DNA of 64,000 nt. Origin: Zobellia uliginosa (GTDB taxonomy: Bacteria; Bacteroidota; Bacteroidia; Flavobacteriales; Flavobacteriaceae). The position numbers and the translations under genes were made by a program. The notes under the pieces are model-generated. The model was not told the origin of the DNA, did no database searches, and saw nothing but the letters and a program-made list of their open reading frames with translations. The stretch covers positions 124,001 through 188,000 of the forward strand of contig NZ_FTOB01000006.1 of NCBI RefSeq assembly GCF_900156625.1. The letters are read 5' to 3'. Positions 9,287 through 19,540 of this stretch are shown here, in pieces; the stretch's first letter is position 1, and the number at the start of each line of letters is the position of its first letter.

Positions 9287-11758
9287 TTGAAAAAAGCAAT
9301 CTGCTGTACCTCATTTTTTCTAGTTCTTTTTCAACAAGGCCATGCCAAAACGAGTCACCCTCCTTCCCCGGTCGAAAATGGCATCCATAAAAATCGAAGG
9401 CTACCCTTCGTTATCAAGAACAACTATATACCCCCCAACCAAGACAAAGAGAAATACACCATTAGCGGATATGTTACCGAAAGTGGTAGCGGCGAACACC
9501 TCCTGGGCGTTTCCGTGTATGTACCCGAATTAAAACTGGGCACCACTACAAATGACTATGGTTTTTTCTCTTTGACCCTTCCCGAAGGAAATCATGAAGT
9601 CATCATTTCATATATTGGGTACGGAAACGAAAAACGGCAAATCAACTTATCGGAAGACCAGATACTATCCATAGCCCTGAAGCCTTCCGCCCAAAATCTT
9701 GAGGAAGTAGTCGTTACCGCCGATGAAAGGATAAAGGAAAGCAAGGTCACCCAAATGAGTAAAGTGCAGATCAACCCTGCCGACATTCAAGACATACCTG
9801 CATTACTGGGCGAAAAAGACGTAATGAAGACCCTGCAACTGATGCCCGGTATTCAAGGGGGATCGGAAGGCAGTTCCGGTTTCTTTGTTCGAGGAGGTAC
9901 ACCCGACCAAAACCTAATTATCTTAGACGACGCCGTTGTTTACAATTCCAATCATCTATTCGGCTTTTTCTCGGTCTTTAACGGTGATGCCATAAAATCG
10001 GTAGAAGCGTTCAAAGGGGGGTTTCCGGCGCGCTTTGGAGGCCGGCTGTCCTCGGTCATCAAATTGGATATGAAAGACGGAAACAAAGAGAAGCTTTCCG
10101 GCAAGGTAAATATTGGCCTTATCTCGTCTTCGGCATTGCTCGAGGGGCCCATTAATAAAGGAAAAACCTCTTTTATTGCCAGTGGCCGGCGCACCTATGC
10201 AGATATTATGGCCCGCCCCTTTGTAGATAGCGAAAAGGGCAATAGAACCGGGTATTACTTTACCGATTTTAATTTTAAGATCCATCACATCTTCAGCCCA
10301 AAGGACAAATTGTTCTGGAGCAACTATTTCGGACAGGACAAATTCTATGACAACAGTGTCTATGAAGATGGAGACAGGGACAAGTCACGGTTACAATGGG
10401 GGAATATCACCTCTACCCTTCGCTGGAACCACCAATTCAACAATAAGCTGTTCTCCAACACCTCGTTGATCTTTAGTAATTACAAGTTCAAAATATTGAT
10501 AGAGGAAGATTTTGAAGACCAGAAATACGAGTTCAAGAGCAGCTCAGGTATTAACGACTATACGTTAAAGACCGATTTTGATTATTACCCCAACAGCCAA
10601 CACACCATTCGATTTGGGGCCAACGCTACCATGCACAACTTTACACCACAGCGGCTGTTGCTCAAAGATGAATTCAACCCTAACATAGACAAAGAACAAG
10701 AACTAAATTCTTTTGAAGGTGCAGTTTACGTAGAGGACGATTGGAAATTGACCGATAAATTAAGCCTATCCCCTGGACTCAGACTGAGTTATTTCAACTA
10801 TAAGGACAAGCACTATGTAAACCCCGAACCTAGGCTGGCATTGTCTTATAATATGAAAACCGACCTTGCCTTTAAGGCTTCATATTCGCGAATGAACCAG
10901 TACATCCACCTCTTATCAAGCTCGGGCATAGGACTGCCAACGGATTTATGGGTCTCATCTACCGACAACATAAAACCACAGACCTCGCAGCAGTTCGCTG
11001 TGGGCGTTGCCAAAGACTTCTTCGACAAAGACTATTCAATAACCCTCGAAGGCTATTACAAGACCCTGGATGACGTTATCGCCTATAAGGAAGGCGCCTC
11101 GTTTTTAGCCATCGACGACCTCGAGACAGGAAAAAACAGCAACTGGGAGGAAAACATTACTTCAGGACAAGGTTGGGCCTACGGGGCCGAAATACTCCTT
11201 AGAAAACAAACAGGCCCGCTCACAGGCTGGCTCGGCTATACCTTATCATGGTCTGAACGACAGTTCGATGAATTGAATTTGGGCCAAAAATTCTACGACC
11301 GTTACGACCGTAGGCACGATATATCCTTAGTCGGTATTTATAAGCCGAACGAGAAAATCACCCTATCGGGAACATGGGTACTATCGACCGGAAACAATTA
11401 CACCTTGCCCAACCAACAGCACATTACCAACCCTGTCGACTTCCCTATTATCACCACGGGGGTTTACAACAACTATACGGGAATGGAAAATTTCACCACC
11501 CAACGCAACAATTTTCGCGGAGAGACCAGCCACCGGTTGGATCTAGGGGTACAATTCCACAAAAAGAAAAAGAAAGACCGAGAGCGTATTTGGGGCTTTT
11601 CCCTATACAATGCCTATGCTAGAAAGAATCCGTTCATCTACACCATCGACAATAAAGACAATGACAGTTACGACCCCGATGCCCCAATCGAAAAACAATT
11701 AACGCGGACATCGGTACTCATATTAATCCCGTCGATCAATTACACCTTTAAATTCTAA
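9287..11758 (+). CDS. TonB-dependent receptor with carboxypeptidase-like N-domain
   Basis: An 823-residue outer-membrane transporter. The signal peptide follows a TTG start at 9287; no upstream ATG exists in frame. Residues 57-140 form a carboxypeptidase D regulatory-like beta-sandwich (YTISGYVTESGSGEHLLGVS), as in many Bacteroidota receptors. The plug domain follows at about 160-260 (MPGIQGGSEGSSGFFVRGG), then the 22-stranded barrel, ending in NYTFKF with the terminal Phe. Import would be driven by TonB-ExbBD. The next gene, 3 nt downstream, is a DUF4249 lipoprotein, the usual partner of this receptor subtype. It is not a SusC type, since no SusD is next to it. The substrate is unknown. Confidence 0.93.
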   Translation: MKKAICCTSFFLVLFQQGHAKTSHPPSPVENGIHKNRRLPFVIKNNYIPPNQDKEKYTISGYVTESGSGEHLLGVSVYVPELKLGTTTNDYGFFSLTLPEGNHEVIISYIGYGNEKRQINLSEDQILSIALKPSAQNLEEVVVTADERIKESKVTQMSKVQINPADIQDIPALLGEKDVMKTLQLMPGIQGGSEGSSGFFVRGGTPDQNLIILDDAVVYNSNHLFGFFSVFNGDAIKSVEAFKGGFPARFGGRLSSVIKLDMKDGNKEKLSGKVNIGLISSSALLEGPINKGKTSFIASGRRTYADIMARPFVDSEKGNRTGYYFTDFNFKIHHIFSPKDKLFWSNYFGQDKFYDNSVYEDGDRDKSRLQWGNITSTLRWNHQFNNKLFSNTSLIFSNYKFKILIEEDFEDQKYEFKSSSGINDYTLKTDFDYYPNSQHTIRFGANATMHNFTPQRLLLKDEFNPNIDKEQELNSFEGAVYVEDDWKLTDKLSLSPGLRLSYFNYKDKHYVNPEPRLALSYNMKTDLAFKASYSRMNQYIHLLSSSGIGLPTDLWVSSTDNIKPQTSQQFAVGVAKDFFDKDYSITLEGYYKTLDDVIAYKEGASFLAIDDLETGKNSNWEENITSGQGWAYGAEILLRKQTGPLTGWLGYTLSWSERQFDELNLGQKFYDRYDRRHDISLVGIYKPNEKITLSGTWVLSTGNNYTLPNQQHITNPVDFPIITTGVYNNYTGMENFTTQRNNFRGETSHRLDLGVQFHKKKKKDRERIWGFSLYNAYARKNPFIYTIDNKDNDSYDPDAPIEKQLTRTSVLILIPSINYTFKF

Positions 11759-11761
11759 ACC

Positions 11762-12652
11762 ATGATGAGCAAGTACATTCAAATAAGTTTCGTATTGGCT
11801 TTACTGTGTAGTGCATGCCAAGATCCGGTAGACGCTGATGAACTTCTCAATGAAGAAGACCGCACTTATATCGTAGGTTACATCTCGCCCGCAGACACCT
11901 TACTTTCCGTCCATGTATCGACCACCAAAGCCGCGGTGGGAACCCCCATAGACTCGAACGACCCCTTGGCCGATGTTGAAAAATTCATCATAAAAGATGC
12001 AAGGGTCGTTATTCGAGACGAAGAAAACAATGCGGTTGAACTCACCTATAATCCTGAAAGAAAAAATTACCAAGTAGCGGCTACAGCTTTTGACGTAATC
12101 GAAGGCGGCACGTATTTTTTACAGGTTTCCGCCAAAGGCAAGGACTTTACCTCAACCTGCCGCATCCCTAAAAAAATACCCTCCATTACGGAAAAGATAA
12201 CGCTAGGCGAAAAAAATGAGTTTTACCAAGATTATATCCTAGATATAGCTTTTCAAGATTTCGCCAATGAGAAAAACCACTACATCATAGGTGCCACGGC
12301 AGAATTAAGGGAAGGTGAGCAGGTCAGTTACTTTCCTTTGGATTTTGAATTAAACAGCTTTTTAACCGATGCCATTGGCGATGGAGAGACCATAAGCCGG
12401 TACGCTACTTTTTCGTACGGTTTTACAGATGAGGCGGTTAGCGTAAAACTAACCCTACAAGTAACAAATGTGGAAGAAATACTTTATTCGAACCTGCGTG
12501 CATCCTTTCTAAACGACTACAACGATGGCAATCCCTTCGTAGAATACAGCATAGCCCCTAACAATATTGAAGGCGATGGTGGTATAGGTGTTTTTGCCGG
12601 CTACCAACTTACCGAAAAAGTAATTGAATACGAATTAGCGACGACCCCTTAA
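11762..12652 (+). CDS. DUF4249 family outer-membrane lipoprotein
   Basis: A 296-residue lipoprotein with lipobox CSAC; the following residues QDPVDADELLNEED are acidic, compatible with surface export. The beta-rich N-terminal part (YIVGYISPADTLLSVHVS, then VEKFIIKDARVVIRDEENNAVEL) is the DUF4249 signature region. It begins 3 nt after the TonB receptor and is closed by a strong terminator, so the two form a two-gene operon. By analogy with SusC/SusD pairs it probably assists ligand capture by the receptor, but for DUF4249 this is inference. Two adjacent ATG codons (11762 and 11765) are equally possible starts. Confidence 0.88.
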   Translation: MMSKYIQISFVLALLCSACQDPVDADELLNEEDRTYIVGYISPADTLLSVHVSTTKAAVGTPIDSNDPLADVEKFIIKDARVVIRDEENNAVELTYNPERKNYQVAATAFDVIEGGTYFLQVSAKGKDFTSTCRIPKKIPSITEKITLGEKNEFYQDYILDIAFQDFANEKNHYIIGATAELREGEQVSYFPLDFELNSFLTDAIGDGETISRYATFSYGFTDEAVSVKLTLQVTNVEEILYSNLRASFLNDYNDGNPFVEYSIAPNNIEGDGGIGVFAGYQLTEKVIEYELATTP

Positions 12653-12658
12653 AAAAGT

Positions 12659-12690
12659 AAAAGTCCGGGATACCAAACCCGGACTTTTCA
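12659..12690 (+). terminator. Terminator of the receptor/DUF4249 operon
   Basis: A perfect 11-bp stem (AAAAGTCCGGG with CCCGGACTTTT) and an 8-nt loop directly after the DUF4249 stop codon. Confidence 0.9.
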
Positions 12691-12834
12691 TCAAAATCAA
12701 AAAAACCAACCTAAACACATGAAACGGTTTAATTAATAAACTTTTTCATAGCATTTTTTATTTATAACACCCTACTCATAAAATACCCTACCTCTTTTTA
12801 AAAGTTTTTTCTACTTTTATTCAAAAGCACACGC

Positions 12835-13377
12835 ATGACCTCTATTTACTGGGATGAAACCCTAGGCGAAATAAAAAAAGGAATAAGCGAAATAGGACAT
12901 CCATTTCGTTTTTTTACACTGGCCACTACCGATGAATCGAATCACCCGAGCCAACGCACAGTGGTCTTTAGGCACTTTAACGACAATCTAGATGTGGTGT
13001 TTTATACGGATAGACGCTCGCAAAAAGTCAAGGACATAGAGAAAAATGGAGCCGTAAGCCTATTGTTCTATCACCCTAAGCATTTATTGCAGATCAGTTT
13101 AAAAGGCAAGGCTTCGATAATTACGGATACCGACCTATTGAAAACCTATTGGAGTGCCGTGCCGGATAGCAACAAAAAAGATTACACCACTCACCTAGCC
13201 CCCGGAAGCACTATCGAAAACCCTGAATCTGTAGAATACCTAGACGAGCATTACTTCTGCGCCATAAAAATCGAGCCTACGAGTATGGAATATCTCAAAG
13301 TGAAGCAACCTAACCATATAAGGGTACTGTTTTCAAAAATCGATGGATCTTGGTCCGGCAAATTCTTGGCCCCTTAA
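12835..13377 (+). CDS. Pyridoxamine 5'-phosphate oxidase-like flavoprotein
   Basis: A 180-residue split-barrel FMN-binding protein. The segment FRFFTLATTDESNHPSQRT followed by VVFRHF, and later VVFYTDRRSQKVKDIEKN and VSLLFYHPKH, matches the N-terminal FMN-binding half of the PNPOx family. It is shorter than true PdxH (about 215 residues) and lacks the PdxH C-terminal signature, so it is more likely a general FMN- or F420-type reductase or a haem-utilisation paralogue than the vitamin B6 enzyme. It is transcribed alone and converges with bshC, leaving 11 bp between the stop codons. The substrate is not predictable. Confidence 0.82.
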   Translation: MTSIYWDETLGEIKKGISEIGHPFRFFTLATTDESNHPSQRTVVFRHFNDNLDVVFYTDRRSQKVKDIEKNGAVSLLFYHPKHLLQISLKGKASIITDTDLLKTYWSAVPDSNKKDYTTHLAPGSTIENPESVEYLDEHYFCAIKIEPTSMEYLKVKQPNHIRVLFSKIDGSWSGKFLAP

Positions 13378-13388
13378 GCCTTCAAGGG

Positions 13389-14990
13389 CTACACCTTAAT
13401 AACCGTAAACTCCAGTTGCAAAGGCTTTAAAGCCTCTAAGAGCATCGGAATCAAATCTTCGCCCAGTTCTAGATAAAGTTCAGAGAAGTTCACGTTACGC
13501 TCTTGCAATGATTTATTCGGAAAGAGTTCGTTCTGGATCTCCGTCATACGCATGACGTGGTCTTTTAGTTTGCGTTTTTGCGCTTGTAGCAATCGCTTTT
13601 CAAGATGGTCGAGGCCTTTCTTTTGCTTTACTTCTTGAGCTTTTACGGCACCTAAAAAAGAAGGGTCGGTCTGTTCGGCCAGATCGTACATGGCCCTGAA
13701 CTGCTCTTCCAAATATTGTTTTTGGGGCGTAAAGTCGATATCGATATTCGATATTTCCCTTATTTTTTTATTGATAAAACTGCTTTGCCTTAAAAAAATA
13801 TCGGCTACAGAAAGGTTCATTTTTTCAAGTTTCCCTTTTTGTTTGTCGGTAATCACCAAGGCCGAATTTCTAAGCAACAAAACCGGAAACGGCACCTGCA
13901 TGGCCTCGAACATAGTCTTGAGTTCCAGCCAATAGGCTATTTCCCCTCCTCCCCCAATATAACATAGGTTAGGCAAGATGACCTCCTGATATAAGGGGCG
14001 TGCAATGACATTGGGCGAGAACCGCTCAGGATACGCCTTTAATTCTTGCCGTAGTTCGTCTTTTGTAAAATGGATTTCGGTATCGTTTACGAAATAAGCC
14101 CCGTTCTGTTCTACGATACGTTCACGGAGTCCGTCTTTCAGATAGAAATAGTTGATTTCACGCGGATTGACCTGTACCCTGTATTTTTTATCAAGGGCCT
14201 CAAAGCCTGTTATGGTTTCCGAAACCTTCTTATAGGCCAATTGATCGAAGATATCTTTCTCGGCATAAGGAAGCAAAAGGCTTTTTAAATTTCTATCATC
14301 GCCATCTACAATGACCAGACCTTCCTTTCCAAAAAGTTCATTTGCCAAATAGCGCGTGGCCTCGGCCAAATTGGCATGCTCCAAATACGATTTTCTAAAT
14401 AGCTCCTTTAGCGCCTTGGCATTGGTACTGTTGCCTATTTGATTTGAAAATGCCTCAAAAATTTCATCAAGTCCCTTCGTATCCAAGTGTCCTACTGCGC
14501 CCGAGGCCGTTCTATTCCATTTTAATTTTTTTCCTCGGAAGTTAAAGTAGTTGATCTCCTCGAAATCATGGTCCTCCGTAGCCATCCAATAGACGGGTAC
14601 AAAGTTATATTTCGGATAGGCCGTTTTAAGCTCCTTTGTCAGGTTTATGGTAGAAACGATCTTGTAAAGAAAGTACAATGGCCCGGTAAAAAGATTCAAC
14701 TGATGCCCGGTCACCACCGTAAAAGTAATAGGTTCCTTTAATTTTTTAAGATGTGTTCGGGTCGCATCGGTAACATCGAAACCCTTGTACTGTTTTTGGA
14801 GCGCCTCGTATAGCACTTCCCTGTTCGCATCGGGAAAACTAGTTGCCTTCTCGGCTATTTGGGCCTCAAAATTTTCCAGGTTCGGAAATCGATGGTAAAA
14901 ATTTCGCACCTGCGGTTCTTCAGCAAGATAATCGCAAATAAATTCGGTAAAATAGCCGGTTTTGTAAAAAGGTAAACAGTCAATTTCCAT
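13389..14990 (-). CDS. bshC: Bacillithiol biosynthesis cysteine-adding enzyme BshC
   Basis: A 533-residue cytoplasmic enzyme. It adds cysteine to glucosaminyl-malate in the last step of bacillithiol synthesis. The family signature VVTGHQLNLFTGPLYFLYKI lies at about residues 94-113, followed by the Rossmann-type core (PVYWMATEDHDFEEI), a PNLCYIGGGGEIAYWLELK segment and a C-terminal coiled coil (KKGLDHLEKRLLQAQKRKL). Length fits the family (about 520-540). Start at the ATG at 14990. bshA and bshB are not in the window. Bacillithiol synthesis is established in several Bacteroidota, so thiol redox buffering is the expected role. Confidence 0.95.
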   Translation of the reverse strand: MEIDCLPFYKTGYFTEFICDYLAEEPQVRNFYHRFPNLENFEAQIAEKATSFPDANREVLYEALQKQYKGFDVTDATRTHLKKLKEPITFTVVTGHQLNLFTGPLYFLYKIVSTINLTKELKTAYPKYNFVPVYWMATEDHDFEEINYFNFRGKKLKWNRTASGAVGHLDTKGLDEIFEAFSNQIGNSTNAKALKELFRKSYLEHANLAEATRYLANELFGKEGLVIVDGDDRNLKSLLLPYAEKDIFDQLAYKKVSETITGFEALDKKYRVQVNPREINYFYLKDGLRERIVEQNGAYFVNDTEIHFTKDELRQELKAYPERFSPNVIARPLYQEVILPNLCYIGGGGEIAYWLELKTMFEAMQVPFPVLLLRNSALVITDKQKGKLEKMNLSVADIFLRQSSFINKKIREISNIDIDFTPQKQYLEEQFRAMYDLAEQTDPSFLGAVKAQEVKQKKGLDHLEKRLLQAQKRKLKDHVMRMTEIQNELFPNKSLQERNVNFSELYLELGEDLIPMLLEALKPLQLEFTVIKV

Positions 14991-15105
14991 AAGGGTGTAA
15001 ATATAAAACTCTTCGCCAATGCGGCTTCCTAAAAATACGTTAATTACTTTAACCTGTTTTTCGTACCACTAATGGAAAAACTTACCATATACGACCAATA
15101 ATCAG

Positions 15106-15113
15106 TAGCTTTG
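15106..15113 (+). promoter_or_regulatory. Candidate -7 box of the M14 peptidase gene
   Basis: TAGCTTTG matches TAnnTTTG and lies 27 nt before the ATG at 15141. It overlaps the upstream TTG at 15111, which argues against that TTG being the start. Confidence 0.45.
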
Positions 15114-15140
15114 ATAGCATTCCTAGGAAACATTCGCTAT

Positions 15141-17606
15141 ATGAGATTTTTCATTTCCCTCTTGTTCATTTGCACCTGTCTAAGCTCTCATGCACAGAAT
15201 TTAAAGGCTCCATCAGATTTTTTAGGTTATGAGCTGGGTACGCGCTTTACCCCACACCACCGTGTGCTCGACTATTATTCGTATCTCTCGGAAAACGCCC
15301 CCTCTCGCGTACGACTTGAAAACTACGGGGAAACCAACGAAGGCAGACCGCTGATCTTGGCCTACATATCAACGGCCAAGAACATGAAAAACCGTGAAAA
15401 AATCAGGCTGGAACACCTAAAGAACACCGAAGGAAAAGGGGAGCCCAGCATTGCTATCGTATGGATGAGCTATAATGTTCACGGCAATGAAAGCGTAAGC
15501 ACGGAAGCCTCTATGAAAACCGTGTACGAACTATTGACCCATAAAGAGGAATCTTTAGAAAACACCTTGGTCATTGTCGACCCATGCGTCAACCCTGACG
15601 GTCGAGATCGATATGTGAACTGGTACAATCAGTATAAAAATTCGCCCTACACCATAGACCCTAACAGTGCGGAGCATCACGAACCTTGGCTAAACGGTAG
15701 GCCCAACCACTATATGTTCGACCTGAACCGAGATTGGGCATGGCTTACACAAGTTGAAAGCAGGCAACGTATAAAGGTCTACAACAAATGGTTACCACAT
15801 GTTCACGTCGATTTTCACGAACAGGGCGTGGACAGTCCGTATTATTTTGCCCCCGCGGCAGAACCTTTTCACGAGGTGATTACCGATTTTCAGCGAGAAT
15901 TTCAAACGACCGTAGGGAAAAACCACGCAAAATATTTTGATGCGAACGGATGGTTTTATTTTACCAAGGAAGTCTTCGACCTATTGTACCCAAGTTATGG
16001 AGACACCTTCCCTACCTACAACGGAAGTATCGGCATGACGTACGAACAGGGCGGTAGCGGTAGCGCGGGTCTAGGCGTACGAACAGGTACAGGCGATACG
16101 CTCACCCTCAAGGACAGGATCCTTCACCACCACACCACAGGACTATCGACCCTTGAAATCGCATCACAGAACGCGGTTCGCTTGAACCAAGAATTCAAAA
16201 AGTTCTACCAACCCAAGGACTTTAAGTACAAAAGTTATGTACTTAACGGCAACCCCGACAAACTGAAGGCCTTGACCGAATTACTGACCAAACACGAAAT
16301 CGAATACGAATGGGCCACCGACAAGACCGTAAAAGGTTTCAATTATGTTTCAGGCAAGAACGGCTCGGTAAAAACCGACAATAATACCTTAGTTGTCAAT
16401 TCCGACCAAAAAAAGGGAACCCTGGTAAAGGTGCTCTTTGAACCCAATACAAAATTAAGCGACTCCCTTACCTATGATATTACCGCATGGTCTTTGCCCT
16501 ATGCCTATGGACTTAACGCCATTGCTTCGGAAACCAAGGTTGCCGCAAAAACCACAACGGACCGGAACAACTTCGAGGCCTTAAACCTAGAAGAACTCTC
16601 AAGCAAGTCGTACGCCTTTCTTATAAAATGGAACAGCTTCAGCGATGCCCGATTCCTAGCCGACCTGCTCAATAGCAATATTAAGGTGCGTTATGCCCAA
16701 AACCCCTTTGTTATGGACGGTGTTTCTTACGACCGAGGCACCCTTATCATTACCAAATCGGATAATAAAAACCTTCCGGATTTCTTGGACAGCTTACGCT
16801 CAAAAGCCTTAAAGCACCAAAAGGTGGTATACCCTACCTCGACCGGTTTTGTTGACGGAGGAAAAGATTTTGGTTCACATTCGGTACAGCCCCTAAAAAA
16901 GGCAAAGGTGGCCCTGCTTTCGGGCAAACCCACCTCTACCCTGAACTTCGGTGAAATCTGGTATTTTTTCGAACAGCAGTTGCAGTACCCAGTAAGTGTG
17001 CTCAATAGCGACTACTTCAATACCGTTGATCTTAGCGAATACGACGTTTTGATCCTGCCCAGCGGCAAGCCGTACGCCCAATTTTTAAACCAAGCCCGAA
17101 TGAAAAGCCTTAAGCAGTGGGTCAGGGATGGCGGTAAATTAATAGCAATGGGCAGTGCCCTAAAAGATTTTGCCAAAGATAAAACGCTTCAACTCAAGGC
17201 CAAAAACATCAAGAAAGACAGCATAGCCCCCATACCGATCTATGACCATGATCAAAGGGAGCAAATCAAGAATGAAATAACAGGGGCCATTTTCAAAACC
17301 AAAATAAACAACACACACCCTTTGGCCTATGGGTATGACGACATTTACTTTAGCCTTAAACTGGGGGTCGATGCCTATGCATACCTCGACAAAGGTACCG
17401 TAGCCTATCTCGACGGCAACGGCATTCAACCCGTAGCCGGTTTCGCCGGTAGTGATGCACAACAAAAAATTGCAGAAACATTGGTCTTCGGAGTAGAGAA
17501 ATATGGCTCGGGACAATTAGTCTATATGGTAGACAACCCCTTGTTCAGAGGTTTTTGGGAAAACGGAAAACTCCTCTTCGCCAATGCCCTTTTCATGGTA
17601 GATTAG
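15141..17606 (+). CDS. Secreted M14 family zinc carboxypeptidase, large form
   Basis: An 821-residue exported peptidase with a signal peptide ending SSHAQ. The M14 zinc site is visible: His114 and Glu117 in YNVHGNES, a later His in the HVHVDFHEQG region (222 or 226), the substrate-binding NPDGRDR at 151-157, and the catalytic Glu302 in MTYEQGGSG. The catalytic domain ends near residue 350. The remaining 470 residues include a Rossmann-like glutamine-amidotransferase fold (YDVLILPSGKPYA, WVRDGGKLIAMGSAL), a known C-terminal extension in Bacteroidota M14 proteins. It probably trims peptides in the periplasm or outside the cell. Followed by the metallo-hydrolase gene after 38 bp. Confidence 0.92.
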   Translation: MRFFISLLFICTCLSSHAQNLKAPSDFLGYELGTRFTPHHRVLDYYSYLSENAPSRVRLENYGETNEGRPLILAYISTAKNMKNREKIRLEHLKNTEGKGEPSIAIVWMSYNVHGNESVSTEASMKTVYELLTHKEESLENTLVIVDPCVNPDGRDRYVNWYNQYKNSPYTIDPNSAEHHEPWLNGRPNHYMFDLNRDWAWLTQVESRQRIKVYNKWLPHVHVDFHEQGVDSPYYFAPAAEPFHEVITDFQREFQTTVGKNHAKYFDANGWFYFTKEVFDLLYPSYGDTFPTYNGSIGMTYEQGGSGSAGLGVRTGTGDTLTLKDRILHHHTTGLSTLEIASQNAVRLNQEFKKFYQPKDFKYKSYVLNGNPDKLKALTELLTKHEIEYEWATDKTVKGFNYVSGKNGSVKTDNNTLVVNSDQKKGTLVKVLFEPNTKLSDSLTYDITAWSLPYAYGLNAIASETKVAAKTTTDRNNFEALNLEELSSKSYAFLIKWNSFSDARFLADLLNSNIKVRYAQNPFVMDGVSYDRGTLIITKSDNKNLPDFLDSLRSKALKHQKVVYPTSTGFVDGGKDFGSHSVQPLKKAKVALLSGKPTSTLNFGEIWYFFEQQLQYPVSVLNSDYFNTVDLSEYDVLILPSGKPYAQFLNQARMKSLKQWVRDGGKLIAMGSALKDFAKDKTLQLKAKNIKKDSIAPIPIYDHDQREQIKNEITGAIFKTKINNTHPLAYGYDDIYFSLKLGVDAYAYLDKGTVAYLDGNGIQPVAGFAGSDAQQKIAETLVFGVEKYGSGQLVYMVDNPLFRGFWENGKLLFANALFMVD

Positions 17607-17644
17607 CTCCGTAATGATTATATTCGTTCCCTTAATACGACTAC

Positions 17645-18691
17645 TTGAAAAACTTTAGAAAACAATTTGGGGGCCAATTGACCGACACCCTCATTAAACG
17701 GTACGGCCAATCGGAAAACTGGAAAGAAGGCAAGTTTCAAAACCTGGTAGACACGGGAATGTCCATCAGCTTTTGGGACATCCCCAAACTTCTATACCGA
17801 CAGTTTACCGATAAAGAAAAAAGGGAACCCGCAACACCCCTGCCCATAGCCCCGTTCAACAAAGAATCCTTTTTACGGGAAGACTCCGACTTCAACTGCA
17901 TTTGGTACGGACATTCGGCCCTTTTGATGCGGATGAAGGCAAAGACTATAATAATAGACCCTATGTTGGGGGCCAATGCATCTCCTATCGCCCCGTTCAA
18001 GACCAAACGCTTTTCAGAAAACACATTGGCGGTCATCGACGATTTTCCAGAAATCGACCTAATGCTACTGAGCCATGATCACTATGACCACCTCGATTAT
18101 GACAGCATTCAAAAATTAAAGAACAAGACCAAAAAATACTACGTAGCCCTTGGTGTCAAACGTCATTTGGTCGCTTGGGGCATAGCCCCTGGCCTGATTA
18201 CCGAATTCGACTGGTGGGACGATACCACCTATGCCGACATTCAAATCACCTTTACCCCTAGCAGGCACTTCTCGGGAAGGGGACTGACCGACAGGGCCAA
18301 ATCACTTTGGGGCGGATGGGCCTTTAAATCAGAAAATCTCAGTATTTGGTTCAGTGGTGACGGTGGCTATGGCGAACACTTCAAAACGATTGGAAAAAAA
18401 CTTGGGCCCTTCGATTTTGGCTTTATGGAAGCGGGACAGTACAATGAAAAGTGGCGACAGATCCATATGTTTCCTGAAGAAAGTGTTCAGGCGGCACTTG
18501 ACGCACAAGTAAAAAAAGCCATGCCCGTACACTGGGCGGGATTCGCATTGGCACAACACGATTGGACAGAACCTGCCACAATCTTTAAAAATACGGCCAA
18601 GGAAAAAGGTTTGGAGGTCACCTTCCCCAAGTTAGGAGAACCCTATCGTTTATCGGAGACCCAAAGCGAAGCATGGTGGCCTATCAGGTAA
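17645..18691 (+). CDS. Metallo-beta-lactamase fold hydrolase, NAPE-PLD-like
   Basis: A 348-residue metallo-hydrolase with the binuclear metal motif HDHYDH at 144-149 (SHDHYDHLDY), a distal metal ligand in PSRHFSGRG, Asp in FSGDGGYG, and a late His in MPVHWAGF. The pattern of IWYGHSALLMRMKAKTIIID near the start and the RHFSGRGL phrase resembles N-acyl-phosphatidylethanolamine phospholipase D and bacterial UlaG-like proteins. The start is a TTG at 17645; no in-frame ATG lies before residue 39. No signal peptide, so cytoplasmic. A phospholipase role is possible, but a general MBL hydrolase cannot be excluded. Confidence 0.88.
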   Translation: MKNFRKQFGGQLTDTLIKRYGQSENWKEGKFQNLVDTGMSISFWDIPKLLYRQFTDKEKREPATPLPIAPFNKESFLREDSDFNCIWYGHSALLMRMKAKTIIIDPMLGANASPIAPFKTKRFSENTLAVIDDFPEIDLMLLSHDHYDHLDYDSIQKLKNKTKKYYVALGVKRHLVAWGIAPGLITEFDWWDDTTYADIQITFTPSRHFSGRGLTDRAKSLWGGWAFKSENLSIWFSGDGGYGEHFKTIGKKLGPFDFGFMEAGQYNEKWRQIHMFPEESVQAALDAQVKKAMPVHWAGFALAQHDWTEPATIFKNTAKEKGLEVTFPKLGEPYRLSETQSEAWWPIR

Positions 18692-18725
18692 TCCGTACTA
18701 GGGCGAATTCATTAAAAAAACCGAT

Positions 18726-19331
18726 TTACAACACGGAATAATACCCGTATAGACTAACCGCAAGCCCTATAAAGCCCGATGCGATCATCAGCCCTGTAAA
18801 GACCTCTTGCAATCTTCGGTTGTCATGAATGATCATACCCAGAACACCAAAAAGAATACTGATCTGAAGAAAAAGTATACCGATATCTATTTGCGCCACT
18901 AGTTTTCGATTGGAGATACCTACTTCCTCCCAAGCGCGGAGCCCCACTATTTTTCCCATTTCGCCATCAAGGTCTTGCGACCAGGCCGAACGGGGAATAT
19001 TATCGGAACCCAGTAGTATTTCGGTTTTTTCCTCTTCGTATTTGCGGATCAGGTCGTCGGTCATCTCTATCCTGAAATCCAGCTGATCCATTTTCTCATC
19101 TTCCACCAAGCCTGCACTCCGCAACGATTCTAGGTAATCTCGCTGGTTTTCTTTTAATATCTGCTTGATACTCTTTGCATTGTACCAATTTGAATAACTG
19201 ACATACTTATAATTAGAGCTGGCAATCTTTTCTTCCAATTTGCTGTTCACCACCTCCATAACGGCCAATAATGCCACAATAATCATGATAATTACCCCCC
19301 CTCTACTCTCAATTTTACTACTTTTAGACAT
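18726..19331 (-). CDS. DUF4337-like membrane protein
   Basis: A 201-residue membrane protein. There is one N-terminal membrane helix (VIIMIIVALLAVMEVVNSKL), a long soluble helical segment with the phrase SNWYNAKSIKQ typical of DUF4337, and two C-terminal membrane helices (IGILFLQISILFGVLGMII and VFTGLMIASGFIGLAVSLYG). The ATG at 19331 is preferred over an upstream non-ATG start. It converges with the metallo-hydrolase gene; 34 bp separate the stop codons. The family has no established function. Confidence 0.75.
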   Translation of the reverse strand: MSKSSKIESRGGVIIMIIVALLAVMEVVNSKLEEKIASSNYKYVSYSNWYNAKSIKQILKENQRDYLESLRSAGLVEDEKMDQLDFRIEMTDDLIRKYEEEKTEILLGSDNIPRSAWSQDLDGEMGKIVGLRAWEEVGISNRKLVAQIDIGILFLQISILFGVLGMIIHDNRRLQEVFTGLMIASGFIGLAVSLYGYYSVL

Positions 19332-19540
19332 TATTCGGTATTCTATATCGATTTGGTTTGATGGGAGTTTTGACCTCAATCAAGCCTCCCTAAAGGTTAT
19401 ACGAAAAAAAAGCACTTTGGGACGACACCGACCAGAACGCACATGGAAATTTTAACAAAAAAATACCGATACCAAGAAAAAAGAAAAAATAACGAATTTA
19501 AAAACGTTCGTTTTCTACACTTTATTCCTACATAATCGCC

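Noticed and set aside
13389-14990. A split or frameshifted bshC
   Set aside because: The frame is continuous, full length and all family segments are present.
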